Assembly (NCBI GenBank): GCA_030035585.1
Contig: CM057462.1
Location: forward strand, 61,724,734 to 61,788,733
Origin: Dugong dugon
Lineage: Eukaryota; Chordata; Mammalia; Sirenia; Dugongidae
Direction of reading: 5' to 3'
Length of the DNA: 64,000 bases
The notes beneath the pieces are model-generated. The model worked only from the letters and a program-made list of their open reading frames with translations, did not search any database and had not been told where the DNA came from. Below are positions 9,850 to 20,947 of the stretch, piece after piece. Positions within the stretch are counted from its first letter, which is position 1, and each line of letters opens with the position of its first letter. The translations under genes and the position numbers were made by a program.

Positions 9850-10790
9850 TGTATACTACAGATAGTCTCCAGAATACAACATTCTTGAAAATCATGATAT
9901 AAACAAGATAAAAAGAAATCACGCTATTGCCATCAGAAAAAAGACACAATTGATATTATTTGCAGATGCTTATTATCATTCCCTTAAAAACGCTAGAGAA
10001 TCAAGTGAAAACCTAGTAGAAATTAAACAAAGCTCATCAAGCAGCCGGCATACAAATCCAGAGAAACCTACAGCCTTCTTATATACCAGCAATAAAGAGT
10101 TAGAAATTATAATAAAAAAAAAAAGACCCTATGCACAAAAGCAACAAAAAAAATACTTTACAATAAATGCACAATTCCTATATCAAGAAAACTACAAAAC
10201 TTTACTGGGGGACATAAAAGAAGACTTGAATAAATGGAGAGACATAACTTTCTCCTAGAAGGGAAGGCTCAATATTGTAAAGATGTCAGCTCTCCTCACA
10301 TTAATTTAGAAATTTAATGCGATTCCAATTAAAATCAAAAAGGACATACCAGAAGGACATACTCCAAATTGTTAACAGAGTTTCTCTGTGGAAAGTAAAA
10401 AACTAATGGATCATTTTTGCTTAGTGCTTCTGTATTTTCCAAATCCTCTGCTTTGATCAAGAGCTTTGGTAATAAAGGGGTAAATTTTGTTTTAAAATGT
10501 TGATAAACAATACATAATGATGTAGAAAATGCTCATTGTCCCTCCCCCCAACAAAAGGCTACAAAATAGTATTACAATATAGTATCTATTTATTAAGCAA
10601 TAAAAGCAGATATTTATATTTATAGGAAAAAAACTGAAAGTATTTATGCCAAAATGTTACCAGTATCTCTGGGTAAAGGGCATTTACGGATGATTTTCAT
10701 CTTGTTCTTTGTGCTTTCTTGATGTTTACAAATTATTTATAATAAATACGTATCATGTTATAATATTAAAATGTTAAAACTTAAACAAAA
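9850..10790 (+). mobile_element. Old L1 ORF2 remnant and 3'UTR
   Basis: The 102-codon stretch at 9950-10258 reads like the L1 ORF2 region around 'YTSNKELE' and 'YKTLLGDIKEDLNKWRD'. The sequence then passes CAATTAAAATCAAAAAGGAC to an A/T-rich 3'UTR ending near 10790. Coding-dead. Confidence 0.7.
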
Positions 10791-10794
10791 AATT

Positions 10795-12714
10795 CCGCAA
10801 AGAGAACCTGGGGAGAGGTCTGGTCATTACGGATGAAAAAATTGTCCCTGCCCATCCCAAGAGAAAGTCAAAGGTTGTAGGTCAAAGAGCCATTTGCCTA
10901 GGGCTTCACACTTTATTCTGGCCTCTCAGACCTTGGCAGATGGGGAGGAGAGGAGAGACAGGGGTGGGGCCATGTCTGGCCACTGAGGACCCAAGCCCCA
11001 GCCGACTACAGCTAAGTCTGAGTATGTCGTTCAGTTCCACAAACACCCACCACTCTCTGCCACGTGCCAGACTGTCACTGGGCTAGCTCAGTGCAAGAAG
11101 ACATGGATTCCTCAGGATCTCCCTGGCCAAAGAGAGGAGGCTACGGAACACATAACTCATCTAGAGGCAATCGGACTGTGTCTCCTGGGTCGGGGTGCCA
11201 TTTTGTCTGTAGGGAATTCTCAGAACATCTATCAGAGTATGAGGAAATAATGCTCTGTCTCCCTTGGCAGGTACTAGAGAAAGGTGTTTCCATCTCTTTA
11301 ATTTAATGTAGTTGGAAGTTAAAAGGTCTGACACTCCCCGGGAGTTCTATTCAACAGAACAGATAAGATCATCAGCCACATAGGCCTCGAAGTATCATCT
11401 TCCTTGAAGATGGACATCATTCCTATGACATAGGTCTCCCTGATCCCAACTGCATGGGAGGAAGCAAAGTGGCTCCCAGGGCTGAACAAGGCCTCCTCCC
11501 TTCCCCAAAGCAAGTCCTTTGGAGGCATTTGTTTCCCAGGTCTGTGGGAAGAGCTATGCCAATTCACCAACAAACCATAAGCTTACCTGACAGGAGCCCC
11601 TCTCAAATTCTGTAAGGCAGGCCCTGACCAAGTGAGCTTATAGCATGGAGAAGGGAGGATGAGTGCCATGTTACCTGAGCACAGCAGGTCCAAGAGCAGG
11701 ATGCTGGACTATGCATGCTCAGTGCCCTTCACATCAGGTCTGCACCTACCCAGAAGGGGCGGCCCTGTGCCCTTCTCCATTGGGAAAGATCATGCTAAAG
11801 GTGGAGAGGACAACTGAGCATTAACATTGATTCTCCCGCTTCTGAGGAGGAGAGTGAAGTCCTCTACTTCCAAAAAAACCTGTCGACAGGAGAATCAGGA
11901 CCCCTCCCCTCCCCATAACATGCAAAAGTAAACTTGAGAGAGCATCAGGGTGCAGTAGACACTGTTGGTGCCCCAACCAGATGCCCTTAATGGAGTCCAT
12001 ACACCCTTTCACAAGCTGCTCTGAGTGCTGGCTGCCCTGTTCTCTGGACAGTTGACCTCAGTAGAAGGGAGCCACCTTGTCTAGTGTGTGATGCCACACA
12101 CCTCTGCCCTGGGGGTAGCCTGGGATAATACTGGGGTTCCAAAGGGTGGTCGCCTTGCCTCAAGGTGGGGACTACTCTGTGTACTCAAGGACCCCTCCCC
12201 CCCACAGTTCACCATACATCAGGCAAAGGCCAGATTTTACCGGAGGTCACAGTTTTGCCCAGTCCTACTCCCTCTCCTACCTTGCTTTGCTCACTCCCCT
12301 ACAGGGTTTTCATGAAGAGCATGCTTCCCCTTAATAAGCCCCATGCACCTGAATCCTTGCCTCAGGCTCTGCATCTAGGGGGCCTGACCTAAGACAGAGG
12401 GGGCTGTCAATCCCACTTACCCGTCAGTGCCTTTGGAGGAGGGGAAGGGAGCACTGAACCTCATCAGCTGATAAACTGTCAAGGACTCTCCTTCCACCCC
12501 CCCTTCTGGGTCTTCCTGCCCCTTTTCCCTTCCGTGCAGGCATCTTCTGTAGTGCCGATAGCGATAGAGCCGAGAGCTTCAGCTCAGGTGACGGATCAGC
12601 TGGGTTCTAATCCAAGCTCCACCCCATGGAAGAAAGGCTGCTCGGGTTCTGGCTTCTGGAGTCAGCTCTCTGCCCCAGGTGGAGGCAGCTCCCCCTTTCA
12701 ACTGGCTCCTTCTT
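10795..12714. other. Unique intronic sequence
   Basis: I recognise no repeat family, exon or RNA gene in this 1.9 kb. Open frames are short and lack domain features. Confidence 0.5.
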
Positions 12715-12905
12715 CATTCTTTCCTTTCCCATACATTCCTCATGATCGTTATTTAAAGGGGCTAATAAGTAGCTTGGCACCGTTGATTAATGCATAATCT
12801 TAATCATGATTGCATAGTATAATTGGCATTAATCTGAAGAGCCAGTTCATTATGAAAATAATTGTCACTGCTTTCGGCTTTAATAAAATGGAGCAGAGAC
12901 ACCAG
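12715..12905. promoter_or_regulatory. Candidate conserved non-coding block rich in homeobox/POU motifs
   Basis: This repeat-free block holds many ATTA/TAAT cores within 130 bp: TTGATTAATGCATAATC, TTAATCATGATTGCAT, ATAATTGGCATTAATC and GAAAATAATTGTCACTG. ATGCATAAT and ATTGCAT resemble octamer half-sites. Such clusters are typical of developmental brain enhancers. Conservation is inferred, not measured. Confidence 0.4.
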
Positions 12906-12925
12906 GGCCGCTGAGGAAATTGGGT

Positions 12926-12940
12926 GGTGTGTACGTATGT

Positions 12941-12979
<39 letters not shown>
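12926..12979 (+). repeat. (TG)n microsatellite
   Basis: Starts imperfect (GTGTGTACGTATGTG) and ends with about 16 uninterrupted TG units. It is followed directly by ATAGGTTCC. Confidence 0.95.
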
Positions 12980-12980
<1 letters not shown>

Positions 12981-13079
12981 TAGGTTCCAGAAGTTGTGAG
13001 CAGAGGTGTAGCAGGGGTGCAGCTGGAATATTTTCTTCAAAAAGAATCTTGTGTGGAAGCCCAATGGGTAAAACAATAA

Positions 13080-13255
13080 CAGTAATAATAATAATAGTAG
13101 CAGTAATAACAACTAATTATGGGTCAGGAACGATGCTAGCGTTTTCCATCCATTTCATCTAATACTCACAACAAGCTGTGCAATCCTATTAGATAGAAAC
13201 TATTGCTCCATTTTACACAAGAGAAAACTGAGGCCCAGGCTACTAAGGGGCAAAT
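13080..13255 (-). mobile_element. MIR SINE with a small (TAA)n-like start
   Basis: AATAATAATAATAGTAGCAG leads into antisense MIR: CATTTCATCTAATACTCACA, CCATTTTACACAAGAGAAAA and CTGAGGCCCAGG. Confidence 0.75.
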
Positions 13256-13584
13256 TCTCTTCTGCAACCAATACTCATGGTGCACTGGAACTGGCTTGTA
13301 CCAGCTTGCAAGAGTCAATTGTTAAATTTCCAGGAATTTTGAAAGGCAGATGGCAGCTTGAAATCAGCCATAGTGGAAGTATTTACACCACAGAAATCAG
13401 TAGACACCACAAATCAGGTTTTTGGCTTTTTTCCTAGAGCGCCAGTTCACCGGCACACCACTGCCCAAGCCTGCTTCCATCATCTGAGCTCTTGCTGCCA
13501 CAGCCCCTGAGTAGGCTCTGTAGCTCCCCAGGGCTCCCCTAAGCACAAGATGAAATCCACTGCTCAAGTCTAACCCCTCATCTA

Positions 13585-13790
13585 CCACCAACCGCCACTG
13601 AGTCAATTCTGACACTTGGCAACCCCATGTGTGTCAGAGTAGAACTGCATTCCATGCGGTTTTCAATGGCTGGTTTTTCAGAAGTAGATTGGCAGGCCAT
13701 TATTCTGAAGTGCCTCTGGGTGGACCTGAATTGCCAGCCTTTCCTTTAGCAGCCAAGTGTCCTAACCATTTGCACCACCTAGGGACTCTC
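13585..13790 (-). mobile_element. AfroSINE, long form, with 12-bp duplication
   Basis: Antisense copy containing TTTTCAGAAGTAGATTGGCA and the head complement CCTAACCATTTGCACCACC. The flanks ACCCCTCATCTA (13573-13584) and ACCCCTCCTCTA (13791-13802) differ at one base. Confidence 0.92.
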
Positions 13791-13802
13791 ACCCCTCCTC
13801 TA

Positions 13803-14735
13803 TAGATGGGGAAACTGAGGGCCAGAGGTAGAGGGAAGGACAGAACCAGCTGTGTCCACTGGAAGCCACTTCCTTCTTGCTCCTTCCACTATGATATGCT
13901 GTTCATATGTTTCCAGAAACATTCTGAATATCCTAAGCACAAATGTCTACATTTTTGAGATTGCTCTTTATATCTCCGGAAATGTGACCAAACAGTGGGA
14001 TTCCCTCAGCCTCCCAGGTAAGGATGGTGGCCTGCGTCGAGCTACATGGGATCCCAAAAACCAGGGTGAAGGATTTTCACGCCACTGTTGCCCTGTCACA
14101 CCTCATCATCGAGGCCAAGGGTTCTGGAGGTAGCCCCGTACCCCAGACTTCCTCTGGGCAAATGGCCCTAGAGATTCCCTAAGGGCAGATAGATGCAGAA
14201 GGCTGAGTCCCTTGCTTAAGTCATGGACCTCATGGGATGGCCTGGAGTCTGTTGCGATTTCTCTTTCTCTTGGACAACTAACTCTGTTCCCTTGAATTTG
14301 GCCCTTGTAAAAGCAGCCTAGCCTGCCTGGTCCTGAGCACCATGAGCACGGGGGATGCAGGTGGGCCTGCAGCACGCTGCCGTCTTTCTGGCAGCCAAGA
14401 GACACTTGTGTTCCCAGCACCAGGCCCAGGCACTGTCTTTCCTCCAGGGCCTGAGTCTGCTCGTTCTTTTCTAGTCTGCTTTGTTCTTTCCTAAAGTTTC
14501 CAAGGCATCAGAGACTAATTGAGACACTGATCAGTGAGATTGTTGCTAACAGCCTCTTCCCAGGCCCGCCTCACTGTCTGTTCTGATCAGGGAAGAGCCA
14601 GGGCTCTGCTCTCTATCGCACCTCGGCCACCCTGCAGGGGCCCTGGGAGAGCCTCCGAACTTGCTTCTTGGGCCTCCCTGGGCCTGTCTCAGCAGGAGGA
14701 GGAATCCGGGATGAGGTGGTTTGTAGAGGGTAAGC
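13803..14735. other. Unique intronic sequence
   Basis: Only a short MIR/L2-like piece (GATGGGGAAACTGAGGGCCA at 13806) is recognisable. The rest shows no repeat or gene. Confidence 0.45.
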
Positions 14736-14737
14736 AG

Positions 14738-15172
14738 GAGTCCCTGGGTGGAGCAAAGAGTTGAGTGCTGGGCTCCTAGCTTAAAAGTGGTGGTTTGAAC
14801 CCATCCAGAGGTGCCTCGAAAGAAAAGCCTGGCAATCTGCTTCCGAAAGATCACAGCCATTAAAATCTTATAAAACCAAAGCAAACCTGCTGCTGTTGAG
14901 TCGATTCCTATTCAGACTGACTCCACAGGACAGAGCAGAACTGCACCATAGGGTTTCCAAGGCTGTAATCTTTACAGAAGCAGACTGCCACATTTTTCTC
15001 CCTCGGAGTGGCTGGTGGATTCGAACTGCTGACCTTTCGGTTAGCAGCCAAGGACCCTAACCACTGCACTACCAGAGTTCCTTCTTGAAATCCCTATATA
15101 GCAATTCTACTCTGCACACATGGGATTGCTGTGAGTTGGAGTCAGCTTGACGGCTACTGGTACTGGTACTGG
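14738..15172 (+). mobile_element. AfroSINE split by a second AfroSINE
   Basis: The outer sense copy runs 14738-14870 (AGTCCCTGGGTGGAGCAAAG to AGCCATTAAAATCTTA) and resumes at 15085-15172 (GAAATCCCTATATAGCAATT to three TACTGG units). The gap is exactly filled by an antisense copy. Confidence 0.88.
14871..15084 (-). mobile_element. AfroSINE nested inside another AfroSINE
   Basis: Antisense copy of the medium form (CTGTAATCTTTACAGAAGCA in the middle; head complement CCTAACCACTGCACTACC). Its flanks AAAATCTTATA and GAAATCCCTATA look like a diverged target-site duplication of the outer SINE. Confidence 0.88.
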
Positions 15173-15264
15173 TAAGGGGTAAGCAGTATCCAGTTGCAAA
15201 AGCCTAAGGACCTTCCGGAGGTTTGGGACAGGAAGGAGAGACAAGGAGTATGTGTGTCTCCTCT

Positions 15265-15743
15265 CTTATTCACTTACTCATTCATTCATTCCATAAGCAG
15301 TCTGTTGGCTGACCTGTGAACAAGGCTTTGTGTTGGGCACTGGATGAGTCAGAGAGAGATAAGACACAACTTCAGCCCTTCAGGAGCTCACAGCTTTGAG
15401 AAGGCAATAAAGAGGAGGGGCACAAACACTGGAATGGTGAAAACTCTCCTTGTGATGAGAATAGACTAGATGGCTGGAGACTCAGAACAGAGCGGATGGC
15501 TTCATGGAAGAGGCAGCATTGGACCTGATCAGAGCTGAGCTGTAGAAGGAATACGGTGGCCAGAGGTGGACAGACTGGCCTTGGGTGGATTATCATAGTG
15601 ATAAGAACTTATGCTAGGGAGGGCCAGTAGGGACACAGGGAGGGGGCCAGGCAGGCGCACAGCAGCAGGGCTAGGCTTTTAGGGGCTGGTAAACAATGAG
15701 ATGAGGGAGGGGTGCAGAGGTCTGAGAGAGGGCCACGTCAAAG
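15265..15743 (-). mobile_element. L2 LINE 3' fragment
   Basis: Antisense L2: CATTCATTCATTCCATAAGC, TTGTGTTGGGCACTGGATGA, then downstream relics up to CGTCAAAGATGACCCC, where the L1 at 15761 is inserted. Confidence 0.65.
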
Positions 15744-15760
15744 ATGACCCCCCAATTTTT

Positions 15761-17948
15761 TTTTTTTAATATTGTACTTCAGGTGAAGGCTTACAGAACA
15801 AATAGTTTCTCATGAACCAGTAGTACACATATTGTTTTATGACATTGGTTAACAACCCCACAACATGTCAACCCTCTCCCTTCTCGACCTTTTTTTTTTG
15901 GTGAAAATATACATAGCCAAAGATACACCATTTCAAAAATTTCTACATGCACAGTTCAGTGACCTTGACTACACTCTTCCAATTGTGCTGCTATTCTCAC
16001 TTTAGATGAAGGCTTATAGAGCAAAATAGTTTCTCATTTAACAGTTAGTACACATGTTGCCCTATGACAATGGTTAACAACCTCACAACACATCAATCCT
16101 ATACTTACTCAACCTTGGGTTCCCTATCACCAGCTTCCTTGTCCCCTTCTGCCTTCTGGCCCTTGTCCCTGGACTGCTGTACCTCATTAGTCCCATTTGG
16201 TTTTACGGGGCTGTCCAGTCCAAGGCTGAAGGGTGAACCTCAGAAATGACTTCACCACTGAGCTAAAAGGGTGTCTGGGGGCCATAGTCTCGGGGTTTCT
16301 TCAGTCTCCTTTAGGCCAGTAAATCTGGTCTTTTTTTTGTGAGTTAGAATTTTGTTCTACATCCTTCTCTAGCTCTGTCCAGAACCCTCTGTTGTGATCC
16401 TGGTCAGAGCAGTCAGTGGTAGTAGCCGGGCACCATCTAGCTGTACTGGACTCAGTTGGGCGGAGGTCTTGGTAGCTAGTGGACAATTAGTCCTTCGGAC
16501 TAATCTTTTCCTTGTATCCTGTTCTCTTCATTCTCCCTTGCTCCTGAAGGGATAAGGCCAGTGGAGTATCTTAGATGGCTGCTCACAGGCTTTTAAGACC
16601 CCAGACGCTGCTCACCAAGGTAGAATGAAGAACATTGTCTTTATAAACTGTGTTATGCCAGTTGAGCTAGATGTTCCCCGAGACCATGGTCCCAACAGCC
16701 CTCCACCCAGCAATTCAGTCCCTCAGGGAGTTTGGATGTGTCTATGGAGCTTCCATGACCTTTCCTTGTACAAGTTGTGCTGGTTTCCCCTGTATTGTGT
16801 ACTGTCTCACCCTTCACCCAAGATACCACTTATCTATTGCCTATTTAGTATTCCCCCCCCTACCCCTGCCATCCCTGGTAACCAACAAAGATTGTTACGT
16901 TTTGTGTGTGAACTTTTTCATGGGTTTTTACAATAGAGGTCTCATACAATATTTGTCCTTTTGTGATTGACTTATTTCACTCAGCATAATGTCCTCCAGT
17001 TTCATCCATGTTAGGAGATACTTCACAGATTCATCGTTCTTTCTCGTTGCATAGTACTCCATTGTGTGTATGTACCACAGTTGGTTTATCCATTCATCTG
17101 TTAATGGGCATCTAGGTTGTTTCCATCGTTTTGCTATTGTGAACAGTGCTGCCACGAACATAGGTGTGCATATGTCTATTTGAGTGACGACTCTTATTTC
17201 TCTAGGATATATTCTTAGGAGTGGGATTGCTGGATCGAATGGTCTGTCTATTTCTAGCTTTCTGAGGAAGCACCATATCATTTTCCAAAATTGTTGTATC
17301 ATTTTTGCATTCCCACCAGCAGTGCATAAGAGTTCCGATCTCCCCGCAGCCCCTCCAACATTTGTTATTTCCTGTGTTTTTGATTCGTGCCAGTAATGCC
17401 GGGGTGAGATGGTATCTCATTGTGGTTTTAATTTGCATTTCTCTAATGGCTAGTGAACGCGAGCATTTCCTCATGTGTCTGTTGGCCATTTGGATGTCTT
17501 CTTCGGTGAAGTGTCTGTTCATTTCCTTTGCCCATTTTTTAATAGGATTGTTCGTCTTTTTGTTGTAGAGGTGTTGGATTTTCTTGTAGATTATGGAGAT
17601 TAGACCTTTGTCTGACTTGTACTGTCCAAACATTTTTTCCCAGTCTGTAGGTTCTCTTTTTACTCTTTTGGTGAAGTCTTTTGAAGAGCATAGGTGTTTG
17701 ATTTTTAGAAGATCCCAGTTATCTAGCTTATCTTTTGGGTTTTGTGCGTTGATGGTTATGATTTGTCTCCTGTTAGTGCTGTGTATTAAGGCCTGTAGTG
17801 TTGGTCCTATTTTTTCTTCTACGAACTTTATAGTTTTAGGCTCTGTATTCAGGTCTTTGATCCATTTTGAAGTAGTTTTTGTATACGGTGTAAGGTATGG
17901 GTCCTGTTTCATTTTTTTGCAGATGGATATCCAGTTTTACCAGCACCA
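15761..17948 (-). mobile_element. 5'-truncated L1 with composite 3' tail
   Basis: A minus-strand L1 of about 2.2 kb: T-rich tail complement at 15756-15767, about 1.15 kb of 3'UTR and the ORF2 C-terminal third ending in RPLL-stop near 16928. The 5' truncation is at 17948. Diverged duplications flank it (ATGACCCCCCAATTTT at 15744, TTGACCCCAAAATTTG at 17949). The 3'UTR contains a repeated segment (15768-15885 and 15995-16115) around an L1-like tail (see findings). Confidence 0.92.
16928..17912 (-). pseudogene. L1 ORF2 C-terminal remnant
   Basis: LINE-1 ORF2 encodes endonuclease and reverse transcriptase. Only the C-terminal part downstream of the RT domain remains. Two overlapping frames (236 and 124 codons) join by a frameshift near 17250-17300. 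Landmarks are [39 protein letters not shown], the [18 protein letters not shown] cysteine segment (C-x3-C then H-C, conserved in ORF2 C-termini) and LWYIHTMEYYATRKNDE. No RT active site is present, so it is inactive. Confidence 0.92.
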
Positions 17949-17965
17949 TTGACCCCAAAATTTGA

Positions 17966-18204
17966 ACAAGGATGAACTCTGGAGCCAGACTGCTTGGGTT
18001 TGAATTCTGACTTCACTACCTCCCAGCTGTGTGACCGGGGGCACGTCTGCTCTCTGTGCCTGTGTTTCCTTGTCTGAAAACAAGGTACTAATAGCATTTA
18101 CAACATAGCGTTATTTTGAGGGTTAAGTAGCATAAATCAGCTAAAGCACACAACACAGGCTGTGGCACAGTGTAAGCCCTTGATAACAGAAGTTATTCTT
18201 ATGA
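17966..18204 (+). mobile_element. MIR SINE
   Basis: Sense MIR in order: CTCTGGAGCCAGACTGCTTG, CAGCTGTGTGACCGGGGGCA, GTGCCTGTGTTTCCTTGTCTG, TTTGAGGGTTAAGTAGCAT and GTAAGCCCTTGATAACAG. Confidence 0.9.
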
Positions 18205-18640
18205 GGTGACAGGGAGGCTGGGGGTCTTTAACTGAGGTGCAGGGGCATCCAGAGAAGGAGGAGAGGATCCACTCCCGTGGGCCTCCCAGGGGAGGGCCTT
18301 CTGACTGAGTTTCTGGGCCTGGTGGCAGTTGTTTTAATTGATCTGGTGATATGCAGAGCTTTGTCTGTACAACTTAGGGACATGCAAGTCCAATACTGCA
18401 GAATCGACTGTGTCGGGAGGATGGCTGGAGGCTCTTGCACTGCCCAGAGACCCTGATGAGGAATGGGCTGTCATCAGGCAGATGAGCAAGAAAGGGCTGT
18501 GACGGGGCTGTAGAGCAGTGGGAGAATGAGCGCCCTTGCTGGAGGGGCCCAAGGACCAGAATCCTGGTTTCCCCGTGGGTGTTATCTTCAGACACTGAGA
18601 TCGGCAGGGCCATTGCCCAGCCCACCTTCACACATCCACT
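18205..18640. other. Unique intronic sequence
   Basis: No recognisable repeat or exon. Confidence 0.45.
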
Positions 18641-18935
18641 GACCACAGAGGCCAAGCCCCTTAGCCTGACATTCAAGGCCTTTCCCAGTCCCACCCACCG
18701 TCTCTCCAGCCTCAGCTCCCCAGTGGAACCTCCTCCGTCACTGCCTCCATGCCTCCGTCCTCCGCTCGCTGCTGCTCTTCCTCAGCCTGCATTGCCTTGC
18801 CTTCTTCTCTGTGTGAAGACCCTTCCCTGCTCATCCTTCCAAACCTGCCTGACATGGTTCTCATCTGAGCCTTCTGTAGCAGAAACTGCCCTTATTCCCT
18901 GTCCCACCCCAGAGGCCCCCTGCATACATCTCTGT
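18641..18935 (+). mobile_element. L2 LINE fragment
   Basis: Sense L2 landmarks: TGACATTCAAGGCCTTTCCC, CGTCTCTCCAGCCTCAGCTC and a degraded body region. Confidence 0.55.
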
Positions 18936-19313
18936 GCACCCCACCTCCCTGCGTCTTGGCCTGAAGACATTCTCTGGCTGAAGGAGCAGCCCAGCCAGCA
19001 TGGGACAGCCACATGTGCAGAGAATCAACAGCTCAGGAGCGGCCTCAGCCAGGGAGGCATGGGGGCTGATGGACAAATACCCCAGCTTCCTTGCCTCTGA
19101 GGCATCATTCTCAGGCATGTGCCACAGTTTCTCAAAAGGCCCCAGCAGAATCGAGCCTCTGTTGCCCACCCCAGTAACCCAGTCACGATCAAATCCTTTA
19201 TTGGTTTTCCTCCCTTACCTGTCTTACTTCCCCCCTCCCTCACCATGCTTCCTAGGGTCCCCTTCCAAATAAACTACTCACACCTAAGCTGTGTTGAGAG
19301 GCCTATCTTTGGC

Positions 19314-19328
19314 GGGGGGGGGGGGGGG
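19314..19328 (+). repeat. G homopolymer
   Basis: An uninterrupted run of about 15 G (GGCGGGG... onwards), a likely assembly or length-variable site. Confidence 0.85.
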
Positions 19329-19339
19329 TGGTGTCCCGA

Positions 19340-19590
19340 CTAAGCACCTTCCCTGACTCCCAATGCTTCCTCTGCAGTATTCTCACACACGTTGTGGCAC
19401 ATCCTTCAACTGCGACGCTTGGCAGGCTGTGCTATGGTGAGTCGTGTGCCTGACTCCCTCCCCATTAGGCTCTGGTCTCCTGGAGGGTGGGACAACCTTA
19501 GCCATCCAGGCATCTCTTTCCCTCCTCTGGTGTCTAGCACACTATCTCCCACAGGCATGCCGGGACATGCTTATTAAACAAATGCATATG
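19340..19590 (+). mobile_element. L2 LINE 3' end
   Basis: CACCTTCCCTGACTCCCAAT, TCTCCTGGAGGGTGGGACAA, TGGTGTCTAGCACACTATC and the terminal CTTATTAAACAAATGCATA follow L2 3'-end order. Confidence 0.6.
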
Positions 19591-19597
19591 TAGGTAC

Positions 19598-19600
<3 letters not shown>

Positions 19601-19628
<28 letters not shown>

Positions 19629-19656
19629 CAATGCATGCACACATATACACACACTC
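19601..19656 (+). repeat. (CA)n microsatellite
   Basis: About 12 perfect CA units, then imperfect ACACATACAATGCATGCAC repeats. Confidence 0.95.
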
Positions 19657-19680
19657 TACTTGTTTTGAGAAGCTACTTTC

Positions 19681-19931
19681 GGGGGGACCTCATACCATCA
19701 AGAAAGCAGTGCCAGGAGCAGAGCGTGTCCTTTGGACCGGGGTCCCTGTGCAGAGACGCTCCTAGTCCGGGGAAGACTGATGAGAAGGTCAAGAGAGAGA
19801 AAGCCTTCCCCTGGAGCTAACACCCTGAATTTGGACTTTCAGCCTACTTTACTGTGAAGAAATAAATTTCTCTTTGTTAAAACCATCAACTTGTGGTATT
19901 TCTGTTAGAGCAGCACTAGATAACTAAGACA
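19681..19931 (+). mobile_element. MaLR-type LTR, R-U5 part only
   Basis: Corresponds to the last 250 bp of the LTR at 20948-21424 with roughly 13 differences by eye. The U3 (about 225 bp) is absent. It begins with six G where the full LTR has five, and ends TAACTAAGACA. Confidence 0.88.
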
Positions 19932-20947
19932 GAATTTGGTACCGAGAGAGTGGGGTGCTGCTCTAACAGATACCTAAAAGGTGGAAGCGGTTTTAAAACT
20001 GTGAATGGATAGAAGTGTGGCAGTGACAGATGACCAGCAGCAGCAGAGAACCTATAGCAGCAGAACCAGGAGACCAGTCAAAGATGGCGCTGGAGCCGAC
20101 CCACAGAGCGAGAGAGCTGAATGCCTGTAAGCAGGAGGCTTCCTGGCGGAGTGGGGTGCCTCTGGGCACTTATCGGTGGAGCTAGGCTTGCCGACCCATG
20201 GAGCAAGGGAGCTGAGTGCCTGTGTTTAGGAGGCTTCCTGGCATGGTGGGGTGCCTCCGGGCACTTACCGGTGGAGCTACTGAGCTTTGGAACACTTGCC
20301 CGAGCAGGGCAGATGCGGGCATGAGGCCCGAGGGCCGAGAGGCCACAGGAAGCAGAACCTGAAGAGACAAGGGACACAAGAAGCCGAGCTGCTTCAGCCT
20401 CAAAAGGTATGGGCACGACCTCAGGGGTCTCAAAGGGTGGAGCCATGGCCTCTGGTGTTTCTAAGGGTGGAGTTGTGACTCAGATGGACTAGGAGAATGG
20501 TGCGCCTAAAGCCAAGGGAGCAGAGTTGCTGTCCCAGTGGGCCTGGAAGGCGGAGCTGAAGCCCAGTGCCGAGGGGCCTCCACTCAAAATCCAGAGACTG
20601 TGGCCAATACCTAGAGTCTGGAGGGCAGGGCTATTGTGTAAATTGTCTCAGAGAACAGAGGATTATTTTCAAAGCCTTGAGGGCTAATGTAATGTGTTCT
20701 GCTAACTTGCTTGGTACCTGTTATCACTTCTTTTCCTCTAGTTTCTCCCATTTGTAATGGAAATGTCTAGCTTGTGCCTGTTCTGCCATTGTACCTTTGG
20801 AAGCAGATAAGTTGTATTCTAGATTTCACAGATGAAGAGGAATTTTTGGATTTTGGACTTGGAGTTAAGACTTTTGCTATGATATGATGGGGTGAATATG
20901 TTTTCCATGTTGCAAGGATGTGATTTTTTGGGGGCCAAAGGGTGGAA
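19932..20947 (+). mobile_element. MaLR-type internal region
   Basis: Begins GAATTTGGTACCGAGAGAGT and GGGGTGCTGCTCTAACAGA, matching the typical start of mammalian MaLR internal sequence after the LTR. No gag, pol or env reading frame is visible. A tandem duplication with a 95-bp period occupies 20098-20287 (ACCCACAGAGCGAGAG versus ACCCATGGAGCAAGGG). Confidence 0.8.

Noticed and set aside
18579-19100. 173-codon plus-strand open frame as a gene
   Set aside because: Lies largely over an L2 relic, Pro/Leu/Ser-rich from C-rich DNA, no recognisable domain.
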